Source: Microglena sp. YARC
Taxonomy: Eukaryota > Chlorophyta > Chlorophyceae > Chlamydomonadales > Chlamydomonadaceae
DNA length: 64,000 bases
Reading direction: 5' to 3'
Assembly (NCBI GenBank): GCA_022414725.1
Contig: JAJSRW010001638.1
Location: 1 to 64,000 of the forward strand
Below, in pieces: positions 1 through 12,600 of this stretch (within the stretch, counting starts at the first letter, position 1; each line of letters opens with the position of its first letter). The translations under genes and the position numbers were made by a program. The notes under the pieces are model-generated. The model was not told the origin of the DNA. It worked only from the letters and a program-made list of their open reading frames with translations, and made no database searches.

Positions 1-3000
1 AACTCGACCCCCTTCATATACACGATGTTTGTCAGTTCCATCGTCTTAGCTTAACCAAGGCTGACTATATTGGAAGGGAAGGGGGCAACAATTGCAAGTT
101 GAGAATACTCCAAGTATCATTATACTATGCACATATGTACTCATATATTACATTATTACTATTCTATCTATTATCTGTCTAAATCCTCTTCCACATTTAG
201 TATTCAGGCGGGTACATGCTGTGTATGCCGGACACTTCACATACTACAGGCTAAAGTAGAGCTCTTCGACTTAATTACATAGCTAAGCAACATAAGTGAG
301 CAACTTATGATCCTATGCAGGGCAATGAGTGAAGGAACTTTATACTACTATGTATCTACATCTATATACTTGGCATTGCACACATGCAAATCATAACGCA
401 GGACTTCCATTCATTTAACTTCTCACGTTATCACAATGGCTTCTGTGCAAAGCTGGAAAAGATAGTATACGCAGGGAGTGATGAGGAATTAGAGAAGGAG
501 TCCCCCATGGTTTTCGTCATCGCCCAAAGGGAGGAGGAGGGGGACTGTTCTCAGTAACCCACGAGCTGGGCAAAGATACAAAAGAGGAGAGATGACAGAG
601 GTTGCCCAGGCATATGCAATCCAGAAGTGAAGGTGGATCGTGTGCTGTGTAGCAGTGCTACGGAGCTGCCTTGTTTTTACTCCATGAAATGTATTCAATG
701 CGATTGGGAATACAATTTGTACCTCTGTATATCGTTTCGTGTACACCTAGGAATAGGCATAGTGGTTCTCTGTGGATTGAGGTTGCTCAGAATAGGTAAC
801 AACAAGGATGTCCGCAAGTGTCACAGAGTTCTCGGTAATTGCTCATTATGAGTGCCAAGAACGCGAGCATAAAAATCGGCTAAACCTCATGTGGCGTAAC
901 CAGTTCATAGCCATGTTCCACCCGAGATAGGCCACATTAGCCTGTACGCACCGAACTCAGGCTCACGTCAGTAAAACGATATTTTTTGGGGTTCAGTTTA
1001 AGTAAATGCGTTTCACTTTTTATCCTCATATCTTAAGGACTGTGTTCGTGGCAAGTTTAGCCTACCCCTGGCTGTACCTGCGCATATTTCGTAGCCTTAA
1101 GGCTTTCCACACACCTCAATATGAGATCAACCTAGATGTCTGTAAGAAAAAAACCGGGTGGACTGTCCCCAACAAATGGAAGCAGCATGCTATGGCGCAC
1201 AACGGGAGGACTCTGATTCCCAGGATCTAAGGACATTTAGGACATACGGACGCGTGTTAAATGTATTTATGTATTGAAGGTATTTCTAAAAAACAATCTG
1301 CAGATTTAACCGGCTTCCAGATGAGGCCAAGAAGTGGATGCGCAAAAATGTTCCAAACGAAAATCGGCGGAGTGGTGCGTTGGGGCTGGCAAAGGAAGGG
1401 AGGCCAAGCAGGAGAGGCAGGGACTGGCAGCAGCTTTAGTTATGAGGGCTAGTTGGCTAAGTGTAGGAAATCAATTTTGTCGGTCAGTCTGATAGGGACC
1501 TCTGGGGGCTATCCAGTGCCCTCAGAAGGAAGACTCCGCCAAGAAAACATGTAATGTCAAACTAAGATTTGCTCCCGTGCATATTTCTTGAGGCAGAACC
1601 CCCCAGAGTTGCTCTGAAAATCAAGCCATTGTAAAAATGTTTCCCTGCTTGTTGGTCTTAGCTCTCTTTCCATGGGAGTGGGAGCATTGCAGGGATTGAT
1701 TGCCTGAACTCCCCTCATCAGCCGCTTGACCATCCTGCTTACTACTGTTCTCCCTCAGCATCCAATGGGGAGCTACCTTGCCAATTGGCTGGCTGTTCTT
1801 GTTTTTAGGGAGCTCTCCTTCCTTGGTAGCAACATAATATCTCGGGCTGTGGCTCCTCACTGGGAGAGAGTGGAAGAGAGGTGGTGGCTCCCCCCCCTAC
1901 GCTGCACCGCCATCTCAACAGCAGCGCTTGCTGAAGCTAGGCACAGACTGGCATCTTGCCGGTCATCATCTGTCCGCCCTTACATGACGCGCTGCGGCTC
2001 TGTGGTACTTGCACGCATTCATTTGTTTTGCTGTTGGTCGCTCATAATTGATCCACCCCCGACAGAGCACTCGACTCATCAGCGACCCTAAGAACGCGCG
2101 CGCTAAAGTGTACTCCATGCGCTTACTGTTGCCAGATATAGATTATTTGTTAAACCTCAGTGCGACGTTGGCTGAACACTCAGGGCTTGCGGTGCGTAGT
2201 AACTAGTGCGATTGAACTCTCCAAGGTTGTTTTTAGAAGCGCTAGGCTTCTTCGTATATTCTGGGGCACTATCAGGAGTAAACGCGAGGCTACCGCGACG
2301 TTGGACATCAGGCGGTGCTACTAAACGGACTTGTGAGCGGGTTTCTAATCGGTAACTCATGTGGAGATTAGCATACAGCTATCTGGGAAGCACTACATCA
2401 AACGTGAGTCTGGAGAAGTGGCCTGGTAGTCGAGCATATGGTCAATATTGATAGACTGGCGTTATTGAGACGACTTTCCTCATATGCGACACTCGGAACA
2501 CGGAGAAGTTGATCGTCGTAGCTAGCATAGAACACTGAGCATTCTCTGCTTTCAGGTTGGAGAGCGGCCTCCGCAAGCGGCTTCCAACTCAGGAGCGGAG
2601 CGGTTTGATTCAGAGTTCTGTATGGACCGCGCGAATTGTATTCCATGTGGGCGGGGACTGGTACGAATTGAGCGATTGCTGGCGCGTAACCTCTTAGGAG
2701 ACCTTTCTGCTGCTCATTGACTCGGTTGGAAGCACAAGGAGCGTTTACTTTTACTGGAGCATCCTGGAGCTTAGTACAGTTCATGGTCGTAAACGGCATA
2801 CATGAATTTCGGTTCTTCTAATCACCCTCTTGTACCAAAGTACCAAACAAACCATTGATATGTTTGTCACAATTGCTAAGCATCCCATTCTAATAGATCT
2901 TCACTAGTCACGGACGATTGAGAACTCTCGTAAAGCGAGATCGAGAGTAATGCCGGTCATAGATATAATTAGCATGTTGAGAGAGATAATATGGTGACGA

Positions 3001-4254
3001 AGAGTTATTTCATTCATACATTTTTACCGTGATAGGTTATGCTGTCTATTGGAACATCCTGCTCCACCCCCTCTCCCCACCTCCCTTCAATAACACGAAT
3101 TTAGGGTTTTGTCGAATTCCATATCATAGTCTTTAGCTATCAGGGGCGTCACGATCTTCAGGTGAAGAAGGAAGGGTCGCCGAACAATATGTTGTCAGTT
3201 GGGTTAAGAGAGGCATTCCAAAGTAATCCTAACATTCTAATTATCTATCTATCTCACTCTGAAGAATCATTTACATTCTATCCTATCATACTATCGTCTC
3301 TCAGACACATGTAATAACTAATATCTACCGTACAAGCTACTGTATGCACACATGCCTCACTATACCCTATGCACCGAGTGCGTACGACGTTGGCATATAC
3401 GTTGACGGTCATTTACTGAATCTTGACATTACGGCGGCGTAACTGTAGAGGACCGAACTCCTATGGGCTAATTAATGTATCTTAGCGGGCTCCTTATTAA
3501 CTGCTGTAAAATGCACACATTGCTATTCAGTCACTTATACGCTTGCCAACTGCTCCTCTAGCTTGATGTATCACAGCGTGCGGCACAAATGGCAATATCT
3601 GTCGAACTGTGCTTCGCATGGGAATGGATGAGAGGAAATACCTAACTCAGGACCTTGCTTCCTCGCCCGGCAGCCCCCAGTTCGTCTCCCGCGCCACACA
3701 AGGTCTTGGCTTCAAGGCTTGACGATTGGAGAGAGCAGCGGACATAGACGAACAGACTTAAGAAAACATCTCGCTAATTCTCCACATTCATTGCGGGCCT
3801 CAGTACCCCCAACCCACAAAATTGCGTAGAGCAGTTACTACCACTTCGGGGGAAACACTGAAACATCGATTCCAAGACGCAGGGAGAAGTGAGTGCAGTG
3901 AAGCGCGGAGTTACTAACACACTTCTTCAAGGATTTCCTGACATTTGAACTGTTATCTGTCACTTACGGTAACGGGCTTGACTCAGGGCCGGAAGCTCAT
4001 GCGGTAATACATCACTTATACGTGCAAGTATATTCACCTAAGAGAGTGGCACGGCCACCACTACTCCAAACAGAACACCTTCGTTTTGTTCCCCTCCTCA
4101 TTCGGTAGTTAAATTATAATACTAACCTTGTACATCCCTATACCTAACCTCTGGGCCAGTTGTTAGTTTCACGCCGGCTAGGCTCTGCTTCATTCTCGCG
4201 GTACACAGTGATGGTTTACTGCTGAGTAAGGGCTGGTTACCAACCTAATCACCG

Positions 4255-4600
4255 GAACCTGCAGAGGGCAAGGAATAACTGTTGGAAGATACAGTCATGT
4301 ACCATCGGTCATGTTAGCAAGAAATATGTTTTTTTATTAGGCTAACTTGAGTGGGGCTCATCCTCCATATTGATACAGCATGCCACGGAAGATGGAACAA
4401 GTATATATAACTGTTGGAAAGGACGGAATATCGCTTCATGACCTTCAGGAGACGATGCTATATAGGGTACACTCTAGCATTACTAAGAATATGTTTTGTT
4501 TCCTGTTAGGTCTGCTTGAGCAGGGATCCCCCATATGGCCATATCTGATACCTGCAGAGAGCAAGTAATAAACGTTTGGAAGATCGCTCAGACCGAACGA
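4255..4600. repeat. Very diverged tandem repeat
   Basis: Related segments recur: ACCTGCAGAG-GCAAG followed by AACTGTTGGAAG at 4256, a similar AACTGTTGGAAAGG at about 4408, and ACCTGCAGAGAGCAAGTAA at 4549. Between them TAGCAAGAAATATGTTTT (4315) matches AAGAATATGTTTTG (4487). The unit is about 150 bp and heavily mutated. Confidence 0.35.
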
Positions 4601-5095
4601 GTAAACCATTGGTGCTTGGTTCGCATTCACATTAGAAGAATGAGCATGTTCTTCGTATATCATCTATTTAGCTTTATTGTTAAGGCCCGCGGCTTGCCCC
4701 CAGATCTGGACCTAGCAGAACGCAGGCAAAGATAAAGCCAGATTAGAGAGAATACGCGAGATGTCAGCGCCATTCAAGATACATAATGGGTTAGTCGTAG
4801 ACGCCATATGGACATGTTCTTCGCGTTTATTGGAGAGGATTTCAACCCCGGATGTGGGATCCTTCACAACTCGACAGGACCCATCGCACGACATTAACCA
4901 TCAGCCTGCGAGATGCGTAAGAAGGCCGTGTCAGCAAAATGAGTACGGAAAGGAGCAAGTAGTCCTAAAGGTAACGCGCATCAGCCCCAGGTCATATGCA
5001 AGATGATGCGGGCATGCCAGCGGCACCCCCACATGACAGTATAAGTGAAGATCCATTTTGGGTCTATTAGCTCGTGGATAGCACTAGGGAATATG

Positions 5096-5246
5096 TAGGG
5101 ACCGGCATATATATGATGTTGACCATGTGAGTTATATCATATGATATCATACAAATTGCATCATTTGATATTCCATATACATAGTAACTTTAGCCCAGTC
5201 AGACTTCCGACAAATTGCACTCATTGATATACACTTGCCGTTCCTA
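5096..5246. mobile_element. AT-rich hAT-like MITE, old copy (family 2)
   Basis: It starts TAGGGACCGGCA and ends TGCCGTTCCTA, an imperfect terminal inverted repeat, with ATATCATATGATATCATA inside. The copy at 30042-30219 matches it in the opposite orientation along most of its length, including GATGTTGACCA next to one end. The 8-bp flanks (5088-5095 and 5247-5254) no longer match, so this copy is old. Confidence 0.55.
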
Positions 5247-8224
5247 CTTATAAGAGCCTTGAGATAGCCCCAGGGAATATGTGCCTGGCTGGTAGATTGG
5301 TGGGTGGACGTATGGGCTTCGACTTAGGATGGTGAGAAGTATATTTGTTTTGATCTTAGATCGGTCGCACGAAAATATTATTGTTCTGTTCGGATCCTCA
5401 GGATGTGCATCATATGTTTCTAGTTTTTTTGATCTTTAGAGGCAATGTTGTGAAGAAATATGTTGATGGCTGCGGGGGCAAGCGGATAAGGAGCAGAACA
5501 TAGGAGCCACTAAGCAGACGAGATTACGGCATTCCGCTTATAGTGTTGCGCCAACGCTCCTCTATCCAAACTACCACATGGTTATTCACTTGACGCAACA
5601 GGCAGGAGCTCAATACAACTTAAGGATTAAGAGTATTTCCAGAACTTACTTTGAAATCGATATTTGGATTGACATTCGTGACACTTTGGTACAACGTATT
5701 TCAATAACTACCAGAGATAAGAATTCAGCCATATTTACCCTTGCACCATTTGTTAAACTTCCTCAAAAGGATCCGTTTGGAATGTTCAAGCTTCATTTCA
5801 CAGCAATACCTACATTTTTTCACGTTCGAAGTACTGACCATGTTCCAAAATTAACAGAACATTCAAATCATCTGCTGTTTTGCTAAGAGAATAAAATTAT
5901 GCTCTCAACTCCAATCGACAGAAGGCTTAGACTTCAGAACCTCACTCCCAGTAATACTGATACTCTGGGCAGCCACCAAGCAAAGCGGATTGACCGGAAA
6001 CGAAGTAAAGCTCGACGGAGTAACTAACTTTTCAGGCATTTTTCGACAATTTCATACATTTTGGGAGATCCAGGCCATTATGAGGTACCAACCTATCACC
6101 ACTATTTGACCTGTTCGAAATATCAAAGAATCCTTATCAATGATTCATCTACTGATTGCGGAATATAGTTTGGGTGGCTCGGAGCTTCTTGAATGTTCAG
6201 CACCCCATTTGTCCATTTGTCTGTTCATTGCTACAATCGCTCCACCTCAAGGGCCAATTCGGTAGCTACCCTGGCTTCAAGTCGAGCCACCTGTCGCTTC
6301 AGCACTAGACTCTCTACTGCAGTGCCATCTCTCCAATTTTTGCAGCACCCAATGACTTCTGACTTTTTATACTTTTGCCAAGGCTTTGTGAATGGAAAAC
6401 ATTGCGGACTATAGCTACATTTATATGATTGATTAGGGTTTGGCCGTCATATGATACGTAGTAATCATACGTTCATATAATCAATACGTATTTCATTACG
6501 TATGATTTTTTTCCTTCGAACGATAAATTTATCATACACTGTATGTACAAACCGTTTATCGATGGGTAGTGGTATCGTCGAAAAGGGTGCAGCACGCTTC
6601 CCGGCATTTAACTTTCCTCGTTTTTCATTCATGTTTGAATTTAGATAAGCTAACATTGGAAAAGCTACCTGAACCTCCCATATACAACATGCAATACAAT
6701 TTCATTTAAAGTTTGTAGCTTAATGATTTTGTTTAAATTTTGCCGGAACGGGCTTTGATTTATCGAATAGCCAGATTCAGGCACATATATCAAGTGGTCA
6801 CATAGATTTCCATTCCATTGAAGCTTCGCCATGAGGGCTGCGTGGTTACTTATAGTTCGCAAGCCTAGTGCAATTTGAACGCATGGACACTAATTGAATA
6901 TAGCTGATACTATATTCATTTAGGAACACATATACAGTTATATACTATTAGGCAACTGGACGTTTGAATGAGCTCCCTTGATTGCAGCCAAAGTGGCCAT
7001 GCTTCTTATGCAAGATGTGGCGGGTATAACACAAAGTCTGCAGGGTCCAACCTCGTCGTTGAAGGGGGGGAAATATGATATACATAGCGCCAACGCTGAA
7101 CTTGCAACAAAGTCTACGTTGATGAGGAGGTGGCCTTGGATGCTATGGGCCTTGATGACTGAACAGTAAGCTGACTTAGGGAGCTGCTAGAACTGCTACA
7201 TACTTACATAACTTCTTGAACACCTGTAGTGATCAGGGAGCTGCCTAGAAAGATTGCCCCTGACTAGTGCCAACGTGAACATGGGTTAACGTAGGCAGTA
7301 TGTCAATATTATTGGCAGCGCAATGGCTCTCTTGATTGGCACCGCGCTTCTCGATCGACGCGCCTTCTGTTTGATTTTAATGTTCTGAGGATTTGGACGG
7401 AATATAACTTGTCCCGATTGGATTTTCTTTAATGAGAGTTTAGTACTGTGATGCCAATGAAATTAGCTCCGCGGTAAGTAAGGATTTAAACCATGTAATC
7501 GTGTTTGCTTCGAAGATTAGTGTAATATTCCTCATACGTTTTCATAGCGATTTATACGCACACGTTCATGGTTATATACGCATATAAAAATCAAAATATA
7601 AGTTTGCTTCCCAACACTAAGATATGATCACATTAGGAATGTTCAGATGAATCAAGCCAAGGGGTGTGCAGGCTATGCATGGATGCCAAGGCATGGGTGG
7701 ATGAATGCATGGATGCCAACGCTGTGGAGATTTCCTTCAGGCTTTCTTCTTCTTGCCAAAAATAATGCAATTATGGATGCTATCAATCTTGTGTCGCAGA
7801 CCTTCATTAGGCTCCATCCTCCATCAAATCAATCATACCCTCATCATGATAGCCACGCTTTAGCATTCTCTTACCAGTTTGATGAATGGGTTGCGCCTCT
7901 TTTCAGAGCATCGGATATCTGGATTTCAGAAAGACAGAGGAAAGTGGGTTTCCAGTCAGCTTTGTGTTTGTCATAAACCCATGAATGAATTCTTTCGTGA
8001 ATAAACAATATGTACGTGTGCAATAATTTGAGAAACCAAGTGATGAGCCAAAGATTATACCCCTCTCAACCCCCTCTCACACTCAAGGGAACTAGTCTGA
8101 TCCGATACGCAATAAATGTCCCAGGCAATGCCATAACTGATATCTGCTATATCATTCCCTTACACACTAGACTATGATATATGGTAGTAAATACTATCTG
8201 GACCACACACAAGGGGGGATATTT

Positions 8225-8800
8225 CAGTGTGGATCCACTGATCTAGTTAGATATTCATTTGGAGTAGGAGGGTGAGTCAAAACATGAATTTGATAAGTGC
8301 AACTAATAACAGAGGCACTTCAGCTGGATGGGAAGAACACAGCATTGCTACGACAGATTTGAGTAATAGAATCATCCAGGCATAAGTGAGAAATTAAATT
8401 GGAAGTATGTATGGGTGAGTCAAAAATTGCTTGAATCAGGTGGGAGTAAAGAATGGCAGAAAGCACAGCCATATATTGGTGGTATACTATTTGATAGTGA
8501 TATGTTCAATTGGAAGTGCCCAAGGTTGAGTGAATAATGGATTTTATCATGGTGCAAGTAAAAATTGCAAGAAGCCGGCCAGCTGGATGGATAACACAGC
8601 ATGGGTTACAAATTTGAGGGCAAAACGATAGAATATCCAGGCACAGTGGAGATATCAATTTGGAAGTATTACAGGGATGAGAGAAAAATGGCTGTGCCAG
8701 GTGCAAGTACACAATTCAGAAGCACGTCCATCTTAGATGGAGGAAAGAGTGCGTTGGACCAACTGGTCTGGGCAAAGGAATATCCAGGCGGGTGATGAGT
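8225..8800. repeat. Diverged tandem repeat, unit about 110-150 bp
   Basis: TTGGAAGT followed by a (G)GTGAGTCAAAA-like stretch recurs near 8259, 8399, 8510 and 8660. GGTGCAAGTA-like segments follow near 8295, 8439, 8550 and 8700. CAGCTGGATGG is shared by 8323 and 8580. I read about four worn copies of one unit. Confidence 0.5.
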
Positions 8801-9602
8801 GATGGTTGGGGGAGTTTTAGGTTCATATCAATCAGGAGACTGTCTGGAGCTTGTTTACTTCTCTGGGACTTTAAGGACAAGTTGGGGGAAATGAGCCATT
8901 TCAGTTTGATTTGATAAGCAGACGCATGAGCCATTGGAGGCAGGGCCATTTCAAGCTGAATTAGATTAAAGCATACCAGAAATGTAGCCCTCTGAATCTC
9001 AGCCTGTCGGTAGCCACTTCATCAATTCCAATCGAACCTCCCCTGAACAAAGACTTTGCAATAAGGAGTCATGTTCGTCCCATTTTCTGACTCTGCCTCG
9101 AGAAAGAGTTTGCTCTTGGGCACCCCCACCCCACGTAGTTTCGCGGCTGGTGGTCATGCCTCCCTCTTAGAACGGGTGCGAGGCGCCGCGAGGAATATGC
9201 GAAGACGAAAGAGGAACGGATGGCGAACTAGAACAAGAGTGTTTTCGCAATACACGTTATTCGTCGGGTTGCTCATGTTTGATTTGAACCATGCCGGGAC
9301 TTGGTGGAGCAACTTAATCAACAGAAGGTGGCGTGGCTCCGAGGGCTGGCAACGCGAGCTTGCTACATTCATTCTCCTACTTGGGCCCGCCTTTTTGGCT
9401 TGCTTGTTCGAGTCCTGCCTATTCTTTCCCTAGTCCTACTTAACGCATCGACCTCATATCCTTCAAAGTCGGTGGAGTTGCTCCCGCAGATCGCCTGTTG
9501 TGGCTAAGGATTATCTCCAAACCTCGGTGTCCTGTGAGAGAGCTAGACCTCACTTCAATCCCCTACATCTTTTGAGTTTCGTCTGCCAAGGTACCAAACA
9601 AG

Positions 9603-9625
9603 ATGGCTCGAAATGCAGAGAGAAG
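9603..9625 (+). CDS. ISY1: ISY1 exon 1
   Basis: It encodes the invariant start MARNAER and then AG before a GTACG donor. Only 23 nt are coding. The frame also stays open through the 94-nt putative intron into exon 2, so an unspliced form would carry about 32 extra residues; splicing GT(9626)-AG(9719) shifts the frame. Confidence 0.7.
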
Positions 9626-12600
9626 GTACGATTCGAAATCTCGTCAAGCCATCCGCGGGTCCCTGTTGGTGTGTGCAACTTCAGTTCATCTGAATCCTCC
9701 CCCCTTCTGCAACTCACAGGCCCAGTCCACGCTGAATCGGTATTTGGCTCATAAGAATGATGAAAAAACTGGGCCCAGAGCGAAGCGTCCCTACCTGGCC
9801 ACTGAGTGCCATGACCTGAACGAGGCTGATAAATGGAGGCAGCAAATATTGAGAGAAATTGGGAAAAAGGTCATGGAGATCCAGAATGCTGGTCTAGGTG
9901 AACACAGGTGGGGATTTGGATTGATTGCATGGTCTATCAGCCTTCAGGGTGCTAATTTTCTGCATGCGGAGTAAACATGAGGAAGGCTTTCACCGCCACC
10001 ATATCATAATTAGCATCCCCAGGGGGTATGTGTGCATTGCCCCACAGAGCTAAAGGCAAGGTCTCAGGAACATTGCATGAGGACTTCTGCTATTGCATGG
10101 GACGAGTGGGTGTGTGTGGTGGTGGTGGTGGTGGTGGTGGTGTGGTGGTAGGGGGGGGGTCACCTTCATATTTTCCTTTACCGGGGGTAGAGTGCGTGTA
10201 TGAGTCACTATATATCTATCTGCCATTGTAGTGTCCATGTGTCTACCTAGCTGTCCTACAGCCATACCACTTCTCTGCCCATGCATTCGCGCAACTAGTT
10301 ACAGCTACCCATGGTCCATTTTTGTATTCAAAGTTACCTACCCACCCTCCGACCCTGTCCATGACCACCCTCACCTGGACCTACCTCCAACCACGCACCA
10401 ACCACTCTTCCCACCCAAAGTATCTCCTATCTAGCCCATGCGATCCAACTTACAACGGTCCATTGCAAACCACGCAACTTTAGAATACGCTCTAGAGGGC
10501 CCTGCAATTCGGATTAACGGCACGTCTTGAACCGGTTGGTCCCACTTTCCTGATGACTTTCATACCTGCAGAATTTGTGACTTGAACCGGCTTGAACAAT
10601 GAAATTGATGATTAGCGTAAATTACATAAACAATTCTTTGCCATCCAATCGCCTGATACCTTGCATCAGAATTCGTAACTTGAATGGTTAAATTTACAAT
10701 TCATGTAAATTAAATTAACATTTCTTGGCCACCCAATTTCCTGATAACTTGCATCATAATTCTTGACCACCCAATTTCCTATAGACTTGCATCATAATTC
10801 TTGACCACCCAATTTCCTGATGACTTGCATCAGAATTCGTTACTTGAACAATGACCCCTCTCAAGAACACAGCTATCATCATCATTAATCACCACCATCA
10901 TCATCTTATTCACACCACCACTACCCACGGCCACGACACTTTCCCGGCTGACTCTCATCACTACACGAATTCGCCGACTTGAACCCATTAACAGCCATCA
11001 TCATCGTCATCATCACACCACACACCCCACCCCAGCTTTTTCCCGATGGCTTTCTCACTGCAGAATTTTGGGACTCTGATTGATGAAATTAACAAGCCAT
11101 CATCATCATCATCATCAATCATCATCACACCATGCCCCTGCCCCCCCTCCACACCACCAACGCATTTTCCCGGTGACTTCCAGCATGACTGTAGAGACTC
11201 GGCCGACTTGAGCGATGAATTCACAAGCTAATCAGCAGAAAAGGGGCGAAACTACCACACCACCCACCCCACCACACATCCACTCTTTTGATGACTTGCA
11301 TCACTGCAGAATTCAAGACTGGAACAGTGAGTTAATCAAGCTAATCAGAGAAAAGGGGCGAAACTACACACCACCACCAACCGCACCACCATCCCACTCT
11401 TTGATGACTTGCATCACTGCAGAATTCAAGACTGGAACAGTAAAATTCACAAGCTAATCAGAGAAAAGGGGCGAAACTACCACCACCACCACCACCACCA
11501 TCCACTCTTTTGATGACTTGCATCACTGCAGAATTCAAGACTTGAACAGTGAAATTAACAAGCTAAATCAGAGAAAAGGGCGAACTACACTACCACCATC
11601 CACCACCATCCACTCTTTTGATTACTTGCATCAACTGCAGAATTCGGCGACTTGAACGATGAAATTCACAAGCTAATCAGAAGAAAAAGGGCACCACCCT
11701 TTCCACCCACCACCTTTCCCACCTTGACCACACCACTTTCCTGACGACTTGCATCACTCTGCAGAATTCGGGTGACTTGAACGATGAAATTAACAAGCTA
11801 ATCAGAGAGAAGGGACACTGGGAGCGAAGGATTGTTGAGTTGGGTGGACCGGACTACTCCAAGGCGGCTCCTAAGGATCCAGAGGCAAACAACACGGGTC
11901 CAATGCAAGGTATGAGGAGCAGAATAGTGTATGGTAATAATAATATATAATAATAATATATAACAATATTTATAATAATTATATATTCACTCTATATATT
12001 GTGGGTCCAATGGCAAGGTATGAGGAGCAGAATCGTGTATGATAATTATAATATATAGATAAGAACAAAACAGGTCAGTGCAAGGTATGCGGAGCAGACT
12101 CTGAAGTATAATAATATGTATATTATATATATCAATAAATAACTTTTGTATTATATTGTACTATATATTTGTGGGTCCAATGCCAGGTATGAGAGCAGAA
12201 TACAATAGTAAAATAATAGTTGATAAGCATAATATAATAACAATATATATAATATGATATTGTATAGCACACATTGTGCAATATCGAACAATATATCAAT
12301 ATCTTGTAGGATATGTTGGAGGGTATTGTATGAAAGGCAAATTCATCTGGGTGCTGTGCTGTGGCACATTGGTTTCTGCACACACACAAGCCCCGCTCAC
12401 ATGTGCCCACCTCATTAATCTGGATGCTGTGCTGTGACATGACATGATAGGCAAAAGTAAGGCCTATAGGTACTTTGGAGCTGCTAATATTGTATGCCCA
12501 CCCCAACCCCACCCCCACCCCCCCAGGCCCCCACCCCCACCCAGCCCTTCTCACATGCGCCTACCTAATTCATGTGGATGCTGTGCTCTGACATGAAATG

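Larger units (their letters stand above)
1..9602. other. Gene-poor AT-rich region, no recognised gene
   Basis: I see no exon that I can assign to a known family in this stretch. Open frames are at most about 130 codons (for example 1726-2091 + and 2398-2799 -) and their translations show no familiar motif, no periodic hydrophobic pattern and no supporting splice context. It holds an AT-rich MITE-like element at 5096-5246, a very diverged tandem repeat at about 4255-4600 and another at about 8225-8800. Unlike the rest of the window it has little microsatellite DNA. It may be intergenic, or old repeat DNA worn beyond recognition. Confidence 0.6.

Noticed and set aside
9071..9507. Open frames just upstream of ISY1
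   Set aside because: They show no recognised motif; the Arg-rich and hydrophobic parts overlap in several frames and may be 5' flank or an old repeat.
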